In this document: positions 7,882-16,849 of the stretch, piece after piece | Numbering within the stretch: position 1 is the stretch's first letter | Layout of the letters: each line of letters begins with the position of its first letter | Virus record (IMG/VR): IMGVR_UViG_3300027770_001980 | Location: 62,001-126,000 of that record | Length of the DNA stretch: 64,000 nucleotides | Strand: one strand, 5' to 3' | Source of the DNA: a virus | Position numbers and translations under genes: made by a program | Notes under the pieces: generated by a model | Database searches by the model: none | What the model saw: only the letters and a program-made list of their open reading frames with translations | Told to the model about the DNA's origin: nothing

Positions 7882-8241
7882 ATGAAACTTACAGAATTCT
7901 TTAATCAGCCTATACAAATAAGCAAACGCGGTCAAGACACCGAGGATGACAAGCGTGCCGACGAACTCTTCTGGTACATCATCGACCACGATAAACTACA
8001 CAAAGATTACTTCCACTCTATCGCTCGCAAAGTAAAAAAGATGAAAGAATTCACTCCCGAGCAAGTGTCGGAAATGTATATGCCTATGGTGATCAAAGGT
8101 TGTAAAGAATACTATCACGAAAAAGAATTAAAAGGCAAGTTAGGTAAGGAATTTCCTCAAGAAATGAGAGATGACATGTGCCATAGACTGCATGATCACT
8201 ATCGCGAAGATATTGAAAAAGATATATACAAGTTAGGATAA
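7882..8241 (+). CDS. Small acidic/basic helical protein with cargo-type N-terminus
   Basis: A protein of 119 residues starting MKLTEFFNQP, one of a set of similar starts in this operon. The rest is strongly charged and helical (KRADELFWYIIDHDKLHKDYFHSIARKVKKMKEF and EMRDDMCHRLHDHYREDIEKD), rich in His, Asp and Lys. No enzyme motif is visible. It sits between the fibre-like gene and the multi-enzyme giant, 4 bases before the latter. I infer a virion-internal or scaffold-like protein; the family is not recognised. Confidence 0.65.
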   Translation: MKLTEFFNQPIQISKRGQDTEDDKRADELFWYIIDHDKLHKDYFHSIARKVKKMKEFTPEQVSEMYMPMVIKGCKEYYHEKELKGKLGKEFPQEMRDDMCHRLHDHYREDIEKDIYKLG

Positions 8242-8245
8242 CGCT

Positions 8246-11200
8246 GTGAACTTAACCGAACTATTTAGAAATCCTAAATTAGCCATCAACGAAGGTGGCA
8301 ATGTATCTAATCAAAGTCCAGGGTGGCAAGGAGTTCCGGGAGATCATCAGGCACAGGAACTTGATCTGCATGTCCATGATCGCGCCTATGTGCAAGATGT
8401 AGTAAGCCAACTATTACATACTATTAACGATGTATATGCTCAACAGCATCAAGAACCATTATGGCATGAGAATTCCGTAAAAACTCAAAAGTTCTTGAGT
8501 GGTAGCACTTTACAATTCATGGATAAGAATATTCCAGATGAAGAATTCATTCGTGTTAAACCTAAAGTAGGCGATATTGATACACAGGCGTCTGACCAAC
8601 ATGCTGATACAATCAAACAGTTCTTACAAAGCAATACAGGCAAGGCGTTTGGCAATGCCGTATTGTTAGGATTCACCCCGGGTAATAGTCAATGGGTTAG
8701 TCTATGGGAGATCAAATTAAAAGATCTACCTGTCAAGATACAGATCGACTTTGAATATGGAGCACATGAGAAGGAAACAGGATTACCTACAGAGTGGCAA
8801 TCATATAGTCATAGTAGTGCATGGGATGATATATCTCAAAACATCAAAGGTGTATTCCACAAATATTTAGATCGTGCATTGCCATACGCACAGGCCAGTA
8901 CCAAGTATGTGGCCCGTGTATTAAAGAAAAGCACCAAGATCTCCGATGCACCTGTTACAGATAGTGATTATAGTTTCGCTGTCAGTGGACCAGGCGGCGG
9001 TGGTGTTAGTCAGAAGTATGTGCCTTACAATGATCCTGCCACTGGGCAACCTATGGAGAAAGATGGAATTCCTGTCATGCAATTACTGGAACCCAGTGCA
9101 AGACAGTATGTTCAAAATCTCTCCCAACAATTTGAAATCTTCTTTGGACGCAAACCCAAAGGTAATGACCAAGAACTTAAAAACAGTTTCATTGGAACCA
9201 TACAACTAATCGCAAAATATTTAGATGAACAGAAGAAAGAAGAAATAGCAAGACGCTTCTTCAGCATATGTTTTGAACCAGGTAGTCAAATGATTACTCG
9301 TGGTGATCCGGCAAGAGATCGTGATATAAAATTTGCGGCTATCGATTGGATGTTGGAAAATATGAAGTTGGCTAATGCTGCTGGTTTGAGAAAAGAAGCA
9401 ATCGATATGGCCACTGCTTATGCTGCCGCTTTCCAAAATAAGGCCGCTAAACCAGTTAATGAAGAAGCACAGGTAAAAGCACAATTCCGTAAAGGTATGC
9501 CACACTTGCACGATCTTAAGCCTGCTGACTTGTTAGATCTATTAGACGAAATTCATGACGGAAACGGCAGATTTAAACTACAAAACATTCCTTTAAACGT
9601 CAAAGTAGACGGATTTGGTGGCAGATTTGGTAAGAATTCCGACGGTAAGCCTTTCATGGGCACCAGTAGAACAGAACCCAGATATGAACCAGGCTTCGTA
9701 GCGTATCATCAAAAGAAAGGCACCGTTGATCCGGAAATTTTAAACCGTGCTCAATTGTTTGATGACCTATTTGAGGAAATGATGAACGCTGTCCAATTAG
9801 TTGATAGCAAGTTAGGACCTGGATTTTTGGTCAACAAACAAGTCACATGTGAAGTATTGTATCTACCATTTGCTACAGAAACTCCAGAAGGTAAACTAAA
9901 GTTTGTTGGTATACATTATGACAAATTACCATCAGGTGTCAATCTTGCATTAGTTCCATTCCGTATCACAGATGCTACCACAGGTGAAGATTTACCTAAC
10001 TCAAACAAAATCGTCCAAGAATTAACCAGCGTAGGGCAGTCAGGTAGTGTCATGTTTATTGACAACAGCCTAACACAGAATGAAGCATTAGATGTTACAG
10101 CATTAGTTCCACCATTGGAAAACATTGAACAACTCAAAGGCATGTTGGCCAGCAACAAGTTAGAAGCCCGACGTCAAGTCAAGGCAGCATTGGAGCCAGT
10201 GGCAGCGGCATTAGAGAAGGCCATCATCGAAGATCCTAACATCATCGGTAAAGATTTATTAGGACAAGACTATGAAGGTATCGTTATCAACAGCCGCCTT
10301 GGTCCTATCAAAGTAACCAGTCAAGAACAGCGTGATGTTATCACTGCTAAAAATGCTGCTAAGACTAATGCAAGAACAGAGCGTCCAAGAGGCGAGGCTA
10401 AAACCGCAGTAGTTGCCATTGGTAGTTTCGTTGGACACATCGGCCACGAACAACTTTGGGACTATACAACTAAGAAAGCAGCAGCAGTAGGAGGTGATCC
10501 ATATTTGTTTATTGGCAATGCACAGGGCAAGGATGATCCTATTCCACCATCAGTTAAAGTTCAAACATGGCACAAACTGTATCCAGAATATGCTAAAAAT
10601 ATATCCACGGTGAATCAAGATGGCGGATCACTGCTACAAAAGATCAAACACGAATTAATCAATCCACTACCAGGCAAGCCTCCACGCTATGATAATGTCA
10701 TCATCATGGTAGGTGAAGATCAAGCAGGTCTCACTATGCCTCAAGCATTGATGAAGGCTGTTAACAAGTTCCAGGGTTACGAACATGTAAAAGTTACATT
10801 AGAACCGACACCGCGTGGTACAGGCATGAGTTTCACTCGACTACGCAACATCTTAAAAGATCCCAAGGCAACTCCAGATCAACAATTTGCTGAATGGTCT
10901 AAAGGGTTTGATGTGAGCAAATTAGGTGCAGACTGGATCTTACACCTTATGGATATAACAAGGAAAGGTATGGGAATACAACAACCACAGGCACCTGTTC
11001 CGCAGGCACAACCTACACCGTTAGCAGAACGCAGAGTATTAAATGCTCTAATCGAAGGTACCAGTATTGACAGCACACTACGAGCCATCATCAATGATGT
11101 TGGTGAACCTATTACCAATGTCTATGGCACGATGAAATTCCAAGCCAAGAAGTATATGGAAAATCACGGCGAACTCGGCCGTGGCTTTAGAATGGTAGCA

Positions 11201-13219
11201 GCAGGTGTTGGTGGTCGTTGGGTTCAAAATATGTATGTAGGTAGACTACAGAATGAACTATACGATCTATGCAAATACAATACTCGTAGAACTGTAGATC
11301 TACAAGAATTCCTACGCGGAGTCGAAACTGACGGTGAGTTAGAAATGAAGAGATCATTTGGCAACATCGCTAATAATCTACCTCCAATATTGGCCAAGTT
11401 AGGCGAACAAATCAACGCACCACAACTAACAAGAAATGCTCAGCGTTGGATGCAGAACAAAGCAGAATACGAACGATATCTAATGGATCTGGAAGCAGCA
11501 GGCGATGAGCCGGATGATATTCCTGTTAGAAGCAAGCCTCCAAAGAGTAATGCTGTCGGGCAACAGAATGCACAGGTTGATTCAATCATCAACAATGTGT
11601 TAGGTAAAGTTCCTAAAAGTATAGCAGGTGATATCCGTAATGCTATCGCTCGTGCTCCAAACAAATTGGCAGCATTGAAAGCGGAGTTAGATCGTCACAA
11701 TATCAATATGGCAGAAGACAATGATGTTATGTCACGCATGGCTCGAGATCTAACTGGTCCAGGTGCTCCTGATGCGAAACGCAGAGCCCAACGCGATCAA
11801 CAGCGTCAGCAGGATCGTGCTCAAAGTGATGGCAGAGATCATGGCCCTAAATGGGATGTAGAGGAAGGCGAACAAGATCCACAGTCAGAATTAAAACTGA
11901 TTAACCAAAAACTCAAAGATGCGTATAAACAAGTTCGTAACAATTCTTCTGTGTCAATAGGTTGGTACATGTCAGAGGTAAAAGCATTAAAAGCACGCCG
12001 CGAAGAATTGATTAAACAATTAAGACAAGGTGTGGCGGAGGCCGGTAGTCCTGCTCAACAGGCAGCAATAGCCATTTCTATGAAGAAAGCAGGAAAGAAA
12101 CCAAAAAGTGAAGATATCTCATTAAACGAACTATCAGGATACGGCGGTGATAAAAAATATGAGCACTTAGGCACTCATAAAAGATATGAGGTTTATGTCA
12201 CTAAACAAAAATTTAATAATTTATACTTTATTGCAATTGCCGAGAATACAAGAACGTTAGAGTCAAAATTTAAAGCAAAAGGTAACACTCCACAAGAAGC
12301 AGTGAATAATTTAAAATTAGAAATTGATAAAGAAATCGATGTTGCTACCAAAGTCAGTGGACAGGCTATATTAGATTTTAATGTTGATTTTGTAAAAGAT
12401 ATATTAGAAATGAGTTCCGATACATTCTACGCTAAAATAGTAGCGGGGCCAAGATTAGTTATAGCAGGACCTGAAATGATGGAATATCCTGAAATAATGC
12501 GTGATGAAGGATTTAAGCCAAGTGCTATTAGAACATATAAGGGTGGCGAGGGGACTACAAAACTTCCAGGAGTTCCGCTAAGTTCTAAATCAGCAGCGTC
12601 CGCAAATCTTATTGCCAATGGTAGATATGTGTTAGGAAATGAAGAACTCGATAAAGACGGCAATAGAGTATTTGAGTTAAACTTTGATAGTGTGGTACAG
12701 GCGTCAAACGATAAAATGAGACTAAGGGCACCTGCTCTTACTGTAGGAACCAATAGATCTCAAGGTGTGTCAGAGGCTCCTAAAAGTGCTGCGGTTAGAT
12801 TAGGCAATGCTATCAAGCGTGTGCAAGGTACAACAGCAGCAAGCCAAGCAAGATCTGTTATCCCTTCAAGTATCCCTAAACCAGAACCCAAGAAGGATGA
12901 GAAAACTAATGAGAGAATGATGCCAGCCAGTATGTTCGCAGGCAGCAAAAAGAACAAACTCGGACCAGCAGGACAATGGAAGAACACCGGACCTAAAAAG
13001 AACAAACCAGCACAGGCCGGTGATTTAGTTGGCGGTATGGAGGAAAGTTTAAAAGATTCCAACCCTTGCTGGAAAGGCTATCACCCTGTGGGTACCAAGA
13101 AAAAGTCAGGTAAAACTGTTCCAAACTGTGTACCAGTGAGCGAGAATGTTGAAAACATTATGGATGCTCTGATTAACAAGATCGTAGTAAATGAAGCAAT
13201 TCAGAATAACCGTAAATGA
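8246..13219 (+). CDS. 1657-aa multi-domain protein: NTase-like, nucleic-acid-ligase-like and HIGH adenylyl/cytidylyltransferase domains
   Basis: It begins at GTG after an AGGA site, with the N-terminus MNLTELFRNP. Domains seen: (1) residues about 60-230 look like a nucleotidyltransferase fold, with GS (86-87), DID (110-112) and a third carboxylate in IQIDFEYG. (2) Residues about 410-700 carry covalent-nucleotidyl (DNA/RNA ligase) motifs: KVDG (453-456, adenylated Lys), RFG, CEVLY, EGIVIN (677-682) and IKV (688-690). (3) Residues about 720-905 are an NMNAT/cytidylyltransferase-like domain with HIGH (731-734) and SFTRLR (862-867). (4) Residues 930-1260 are helical and charged. (5) An AT-richer module (about 1275-1500) is bounded by QGVAEA (1261-1266) and QGVSEA (1506-1511). 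(6) The C-terminus holds a two-Cys CWKGYHPVG...VPNC motif. Motifs are read by eye. The fusion and late-operon position suggest a cargo polyprotein. Confidence 0.75.
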   Translation: MNLTELFRNPKLAINEGGNVSNQSPGWQGVPGDHQAQELDLHVHDRAYVQDVVSQLLHTINDVYAQQHQEPLWHENSVKTQKFLSGSTLQFMDKNIPDEEFIRVKPKVGDIDTQASDQHADTIKQFLQSNTGKAFGNAVLLGFTPGNSQWVSLWEIKLKDLPVKIQIDFEYGAHEKETGLPTEWQSYSHSSAWDDISQNIKGVFHKYLDRALPYAQASTKYVARVLKKSTKISDAPVTDSDYSFAVSGPGGGGVSQKYVPYNDPATGQPMEKDGIPVMQLLEPSARQYVQNLSQQFEIFFGRKPKGNDQELKNSFIGTIQLIAKYLDEQKKEEIARRFFSICFEPGSQMITRGDPARDRDIKFAAIDWMLENMKLANAAGLRKEAIDMATAYAAAFQNKAAKPVNEEAQVKAQFRKGMPHLHDLKPADLLDLLDEIHDGNGRFKLQNIPLNVKVDGFGGRFGKNSDGKPFMGTSRTEPRYEPGFVAYHQKKGTVDPEILNRAQLFDDLFEEMMNAVQLVDSKLGPGFLVNKQVTCEVLYLPFATETPEGKLKFVGIHYDKLPSGVNLALVPFRITDATTGEDLPNSNKIVQELTSVGQSGSVMFIDNSLTQNEALDVTALVPPLENIEQLKGMLASNKLEARRQVKAALEPVAAALEKAIIEDPNIIGKDLLGQDYEGIVINSRLGPIKVTSQEQRDVITAKNAAKTNARTERPRGEAKTAVVAIGSFVGHIGHEQLWDYTTKKAAAVGGDPYLFIGNAQGKDDPIPPSVKVQTWHKLYPEYAKNISTVNQDGGSLLQKIKHELINPLPGKPPRYDNVIIMVGEDQAGLTMPQALMKAVNKFQGYEHVKVTLEPTPRGTGMSFTRLRNILKDPKATPDQQFAEWSKGFDVSKLGADWILHLMDITRKGMGIQQPQAPVPQAQPTPLAERRVLNALIEGTSIDSTLRAIINDVGEPITNVYGTMKFQAKKYMENHGELGRGFRMVAAGVGGRWVQNMYVGRLQNELYDLCKYNTRRTVDLQEFLRGVETDGELEMKRSFGNIANNLPPILAKLGEQINAPQLTRNAQRWMQNKAEYERYLMDLEAAGDEPDDIPVRSKPPKSNAVGQQNAQVDSIINNVLGKVPKSIAGDIRNAIARAPNKLAALKAELDRHNINMAEDNDVMSRMARDLTGPGAPDAKRRAQRDQQRQQDRAQSDGRDHGPKWDVEEGEQDPQSELKLINQKLKDAYKQVRNNSSVSIGWYMSEVKALKARREELIKQLRQGVAEAGSPAQQAAIAISMKKAGKKPKSEDISLNELSGYGGDKKYEHLGTHKRYEVYVTKQKFNNLYFIAIAENTRTLESKFKAKGNTPQEAVNNLKLEIDKEIDVATKVSGQAILDFNVDFVKDILEMSSDTFYAKIVAGPRLVIAGPEMMEYPEIMRDEGFKPSAIRTYKGGEGTTKLPGVPLSSKSAASANLIANGRYVLGNEELDKDGNRVFELNFDSVVQASNDKMRLRAPALTVGTNRSQGVSEAPKSAAVRLGNAIKRVQGTTAASQARSVIPSSIPKPEPKKDEKTNERMMPASMFAGSKKNKLGPAGQWKNTGPKKNKPAQAGDLVGGMEESLKDSNPCWKGYHPVGTKKKSGKTVPNCVPVSENVENIMDALINKIVVNEAIQNNRK
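12026..12043 (+). repeat. QGVAE-type repeat, copy 1 (possible processing site)
   Basis: It encodes QGVAEA. The DNA itself (AAGGTGTGGCGGA) recurs almost base for base at 14839, with close relatives at 12761 and 15148, and more loosely as amino acids at 14626. All copies are in frame and stand between distinct domains. Confidence 0.7.
12761..12778 (+). repeat. QGVAE-type repeat, copy 2
   Basis: It encodes QGVSEA (residues 1506-1511 of the giant cargo protein) and closes the AT-rich module opened by copy 1. Confidence 0.6.
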
Positions 13220-13451
13220 TATTCCGCAAAGTAGTGAAGATGACTGCTACTTGTCTCCAGAAGATCCTATACACGAACTAAAAGCCACATCTATCATGGG
13301 TGGATTGGGTGGGCAAGAACGGCTGGCAGCATACAAGGCCACATTGAGACAGCCTGTTGTAGGCAGCAATAAAGGGCAGATACAACGAGAGCAGAACATC
13401 AAACCCGGAACTGAGGAATGGTTCGAACTTTGGTTTGGTCGTAATAAATAA
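13191..13451 (+). CDS. Small conserved protein, possibly virion-associated
   Basis: A protein of 86 residues that starts at an ATG 29 bases inside the end of the multi-domain gene, in another frame. It is hydrophilic and has no cysteine pair or membrane span. The C-terminus IKPGTEEWFELWFGRNK resembles short endings seen in other aquatic T4-like phage proteins. No good ribosome site is visible, so translational coupling to the upstream gene is likely. Its stop lies against the late-promoter motif for dps. Function unknown. Confidence 0.6.
   Translation: MKQFRITVNDIPQSSEDDCYLSPEDPIHELKATSIMGGLGGQERLAAYKATLRQPVVGSNKGQIQREQNIKPGTEEWFELWFGRNK
13443..13450 (+). promoter_or_regulatory. Putative late promoter (AATAAATA) for dps
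   Basis: AATAAATA ends 8 bases before ATG 13458, the same spacing as at 5866-5880. A transcript starting at T4 spacing would again have only about 2 leader bases, and there is no Shine-Dalgarno sequence. Confidence 0.4.
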
Positions 13452-13457
13452 CATATC

Positions 13458-13898
13458 ATGGAACAATTAACACAAATCGCCAAGGTTGCTTTTGCCAGTG
13501 AATTCAGTTTCGCACTAAAAGCACAGAATTTCCACTGGAATGTAGAAGGTAGTGACTTCTTGGAATATCATCAATTGTTTGAAATGATATACAGCGAAGT
13601 ATACGGCAGCATTGATGACTTTGCTGAAAATCTACGCAAGTTAGGAACTTATGCTCCTGCCAGTTTATCACGATTCAACATGTTAACACAGGTTGGCGAT
13701 GAAACTGAAATACTACCATTAGAGGCCATGGTGAAAGAATTATTGATGGATAATGAGAAGATGATACTTATCCTGAAGAAAACATATGCTGCCAGTGAAG
13801 CAGCAGGTGAGCCTGGATTTAGTAACTTCTTGGCAGATCGCATTGATGGTCATCGCAAGCATGGTTGGATGTTGCGTGCCAGTAGCCGAGGTCAATAA
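13458..13898 (+). CDS. dps: Dps-family ferritin-like DNA-protection protein
   Basis: A protein of 146 residues with the Dps four-helix pattern. FHWNVEGSDFLEYHQLFEMIY (from residue 25) and SIDDFAENLRKLG carry the inter-subunit ferroxidase ligands H26, H38, D53 and E57 at Dps spacing. A Glu stands at position 42, where E. coli Dps has Asp67. The C-terminal helix NFLADRIDGHRKHGWMLRASS is also typical. Dps dodecamers oxidise and store iron using peroxide and bind DNA. It is shorter than E. coli Dps (167) and lacks its lysine-rich N-terminal extension, so direct DNA binding is less certain. It stands in the late cargo operon, upstream of a superoxide dismutase. It might protect packaged DNA or the infected host from oxidative damage. 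Confidence 0.88.
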   Translation: MEQLTQIAKVAFASEFSFALKAQNFHWNVEGSDFLEYHQLFEMIYSEVYGSIDDFAENLRKLGTYAPASLSRFNMLTQVGDETEILPLEAMVKELLMDNEKMILILKKTYAASEAAGEPGFSNFLADRIDGHRKHGWMLRASSRGQ

Positions 13899-14263
13899 TG
13901 CGGGCACTTGAATTTATTACCGAAAAGAAAAATGGTAAACTTTCCAAGAGACAACAGCAACCCACAAGAGGTGCTAATGTCTACAGCGACGGTGAACAAG
14001 TAAGTGGTGATTATACCTCTTACAGGTTAGGTATGGCAGTAGCAGGGGCAGACGGCAAGACTCCGGTGAAAATAGATTCAAAAAGTTGGGTTGGCAAAAA
14101 GAAAACTACACATCCTTATTCAGAGGTAGAACAAGATATGTTAAAAGATGCCTACAAAGCAGTAGGTGCAAAATATACCGACCTTAACCACGGCGATATG
14201 ACCAGCAAAGAGTTAGAAGGAACAAACACAGTAAGTCCTGTAGCAAATTGGAATAAACAATGA
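13898..14263 (+). CDS. Small basic protein with capsid-targeting-like start
   Basis: A protein of 121 residues starting MRALEFITEKKNGKLSKRQQ, which closely recalls the N-terminal capsid-targeting peptides of T4 internal proteins. The body is hydrophilic and basic, with a WVGKKKTTHPYSEVEQDMLKDAYKAVGA segment that appears to be a small conserved helical module. It ends SPVANWNKQ. It is tightly packed (TAATG with dps, ATGA with the next gene). No catalytic motif is seen. A virion-internal, DNA-associated protein is the best guess. Confidence 0.65.
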   Translation: MRALEFITEKKNGKLSKRQQQPTRGANVYSDGEQVSGDYTSYRLGMAVAGADGKTPVKIDSKSWVGKKKTTHPYSEVEQDMLKDAYKAVGAKYTDLNHGDMTSKELEGTNTVSPVANWNKQ

Positions 14264-16017
14264 ACAACGAATTTAAACAAATATCAAAAGGCGATATAAC
14301 TCGTTATGTATTAGAAAGTGGCAGCAGCGGTGGCACCAGTTCGGGAAGTGTTGCCAGTGTCAGTATGCCCATAGGCGGTACACGCAAGCGAGGTGCTAAT
14401 CTAATCGCACAAGAAGCAGATAAGAAAACAGTTCCAGCAACTACTCCAAGAAACTTCGTTGCCAAAAATGCCAAATCAAGTGGTGCCGGTGCTCACAAAG
14501 ATAAAAAGAAAGCAGCCAAGCAAGGTCAAGAAAAACATAAGAAACCTTTTATGGAAGACCATAGTACCGCCTCAGGCGGATGGGGTAAAGGCAGCTACGA
14601 TACATATACCGCAGGCAATCATGGACGCGGAGTTGCTGAAGATGAAAGAGACCACCCTGATCATGAAATACAAATGGCCAGTAGTGAACTACTAAGTATT
14701 GCCAAGAATGCTGAAGAATTGTTAGGCTTAGTACGTCGCTATAGCGAACAGGAAGGGCTTGATGCTTGGCAACAAAGTAAAATTACCAAAGCAGCCGACT
14801 ATTTGAATAGTGTGCTACAAAGCGTCAACGGTGAACAGCAAGGTGTGGCGGAAGGCTCTGAAACATCACAACAGCAACAAGTTCGTGCTGCAATTACTAA
14901 AGGCATGGAAAAATGGGATAGTAATAATAAGTCTACATATCAGAGTCAACCAACTAAAACTAATTATATGCCACCCAGCGGTTACGCTAGCGATTCATTG
15001 ACAGGAGTAGATTCCATTGATCCTGATGGTACCGTGGTCATATCTCTTGGAAATACTGGTGCCGAAGCCACAATTAAAAAATTAGCAACATTAGGTGGTA
15101 TGCCCGGCATTAAAACTAGACAACTGCAATCACCAACCGTTTCATCTAGAGGTGTGGAGGAAGGTGAGGGAAAACGCTGTATGCAATGTGGCATGACTAA
15201 CTGTACATGCCCACCGGGTAAATGCAAATGCAAACCCGTTGCAGGATGGATCCCAAACAAGGGATTTAAGAAAGATGTAGACGAAAGTTGGGATGATATT
15301 AAAAAGTTTGGCAAGAAGGCCGCAGTTGCAGGTGCTATAGGACTCGGCATTGGTGCCGCACATGCCGGCGGATGGTCACCCTCCGATGTTCCAGCAGGCG
15401 GACATAATCAACTGCCGGACATCGTTGCCCATGTTAAGTTTAAAGTGGGTGACAAGGAAGTTAGCAAAGAGATCAATTTAGGATCACACTATCGCTCACC
15501 AGGTGAGGCAGGTAAAGAACTTGAGAACTTTTTAAAGTCTAAAGGGATAAAATTCTACGAATATAGTCTTGAAAGAGTTAAACCAAAGGACGACGATAAG
15601 ATGGATAGTTCCCCTGCTACCGGCGATATGAAAGGTAGCATGGATACTAAAGAACCTGCTGCTACTGGCCCATCTACAGACAACTATATGGCCAAAGATA
15701 ACGATCCAGAACACGGACCGTCAATGGGCGGAAAGTTTGTTAAAGAAGGTGCAAAGGTCGATCGTCAGGCCAAGCATATTACTGCCAGTATGATGAAGAA
15801 AGGCAAGAGCAAGAAAGATGCAGAATCTATTGCTTGGGCACATATCAAACATCCTAAGAACGAAAGCGCAGATCCATACTTTGAATCACTACAATCTATG
15901 GTTGAGAGACAACTGGAACCTAACATGGAATTAGATACATGGATTGATAATTTCCAACATGCTGATCCAAATAAGTATCACCAATTTAAAAATAAGACCC
16001 CAGAAAAAAAAAAGTAA
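14260..16017 (+). CDS. Modular 585-aa cargo protein with three GV(A/E)E repeats and a Cys-rich knuckle
   Basis: The N-terminus is Ser/Gly-rich, then very basic (residues 60-97). RGVAED (123-128), QGVAEG (194-199) and RGVEEG (297-302) cut the protein into blocks: a helical block (130-193); a block with DGTVVISLGNTGAEATIKKLATLGGMPG (about 256-283); and a block that opens with six cysteines (C307, C310, C315, C317, C322, C324), possibly metal-binding. A Gly/Ala hydrophobic stretch (352-369) and a beta/alpha domain (385-440) follow. A C-terminal module, QAKHITASMMKKGKSKKDAESIAWAHI, is of a kind seen in several aquatic phage proteins. No enzyme can be named. The block structure suggests a polyprotein or a linker-rich internal head protein. 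Confidence 0.65.
   Translation: MNNEFKQISKGDITRYVLESGSSGGTSSGSVASVSMPIGGTRKRGANLIAQEADKKTVPATTPRNFVAKNAKSSGAGAHKDKKKAAKQGQEKHKKPFMEDHSTASGGWGKGSYDTYTAGNHGRGVAEDERDHPDHEIQMASSELLSIAKNAEELLGLVRRYSEQEGLDAWQQSKITKAADYLNSVLQSVNGEQQGVAEGSETSQQQQVRAAITKGMEKWDSNNKSTYQSQPTKTNYMPPSGYASDSLTGVDSIDPDGTVVISLGNTGAEATIKKLATLGGMPGIKTRQLQSPTVSSRGVEEGEGKRCMQCGMTNCTCPPGKCKCKPVAGWIPNKGFKKDVDESWDDIKKFGKKAAVAGAIGLGIGAAHAGGWSPSDVPAGGHNQLPDIVAHVKFKVGDKEVSKEINLGSHYRSPGEAGKELENFLKSKGIKFYEYSLERVKPKDDDKMDSSPATGDMKGSMDTKEPAATGPSTDNYMAKDNDPEHGPSMGGKFVKEGAKVDRQAKHITASMMKKGKSKKDAESIAWAHIKHPKNESADPYFESLQSMVERQLEPNMELDTWIDNFQHADPNKYHQFKNKTPEKKK
14626..14643 (+). repeat. QGVAE-type repeat, copy 3 (divergent)
   Basis: It encodes RGVAED. 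The amino acids match the other copies, but the codons differ, so it is an older copy or a convergent one. Confidence 0.5.
14839..14856 (+). repeat. QGVAE-type repeat, copy 4
   Basis: It encodes QGVAEG with the same GTG GCG codons as copy 1; a further CAACAG codon pair is shared 12-18 bases downstream of both. Confidence 0.7.
15148..15165 (+). repeat. QGVAE-type repeat, copy 5
   Basis: It encodes RGVEEG immediately before the cysteine-rich knuckle, with GGTGTGGAGGAAGG in the DNA. Confidence 0.6.
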
Positions 16018-16066
16018 TGGCCACAGCGGCCTTGTATAAAGCAAGACAGCCCAAGGTGAAGAAACA

Positions 16067-16849
16067 ATGAGACTAGATGAGTTTGATCAAGAAGACTACG
16101 AGATACGCAATCTAAAGAAGTTAGATGGTATCTTGGTCACACTCTGCAAATTGGTCATTGAAGGCCAAAAGAGAGATAAAGAACGCTATGGTATGGTCGC
16201 TGCCGCTGTATTAGATCCTGACAATAATTTGGTCATGGGATTAAATTATATGCAAGGCGATTTACATGTCCACGCTGAAAAAGCGGCCATGGAAGCCTAC
16301 GATAGAAAATACGGAGATATTCCAGAAGGCAGTATTCTTCTTACTACATTGAGTCCTTGCAGTGAATTCAGTGACGAAACTGCACAAGAAAGACACGGGG
16401 ATAGTTGTACCGATCTAATTAATAATTCCATCATACGAAAAGTCTATTGCGGGTTTATGGATCCAAGCCAAGGTGATGACGAGCACGAAGAAAGAGAATT
16501 CACTCTACAAGAAACTAACAATACCAATATTAGAACATTATGTGAAAAGTTTGCTGATACATTCTTGGAAGATGAGTTGAATGAATCTGCTGCTTGGCAT
16601 CGTAAGGCAGGTAAGAATAAAACAGGTGGGCTCAATCGTAAAGGCGTTATGAGTTATCGTAGAGAGCACCCTGGCAGTAAACTACAAACCGCAGTAACCA
16701 CTAAACCCAGTAAATTGAAACCGGGTAGCAAGGCTGCTAAACGCCGTAAATCATTCTGTGCTAGAATGGGCGGCGTTGATGGTCCTATGAAAAAAGATAA
16801 CGGTGAGCCCACACGGAAAGCATTGGCACTAAGAAAGTGGAACTGCTAA
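16067..16849 (+). CDS. CDA-fold deaminase fused to a DUF6321-like tail
   Basis: A protein of 260 residues beginning MRLDEFDQED, behind an AAGGTGA site. Residues about 20-165 form a cytidine-deaminase-superfamily domain: HAE (HVHAEKAAM, zinc His and proton-shuttle Glu) and TLSPCSEFSDETAQERHGDSC (the PC...C zinc ligands), with an unusually long insert between the last two cysteines. This could act on (deoxy)cytidylate, riboflavin precursors or a modified base. Residues about 183-260 (AAWHRKAGKNKTGGLNRKGVMSY ... KSFCARMGGVDGP ... ALALRKWNC) match a basic domain found in many phage structural or internal proteins (DUF6321 type). The peptide LNESAAW separates the two parts. The substrate is not determined. 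Confidence 0.75.
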   Translation: MRLDEFDQEDYEIRNLKKLDGILVTLCKLVIEGQKRDKERYGMVAAAVLDPDNNLVMGLNYMQGDLHVHAEKAAMEAYDRKYGDIPEGSILLTTLSPCSEFSDETAQERHGDSCTDLINNSIIRKVYCGFMDPSQGDDEHEEREFTLQETNNTNIRTLCEKFADTFLEDELNESAAWHRKAGKNKTGGLNRKGVMSYRREHPGSKLQTAVTTKPSKLKPGSKAAKRRKSFCARMGGVDGPMKKDNGEPTRKALALRKWNC

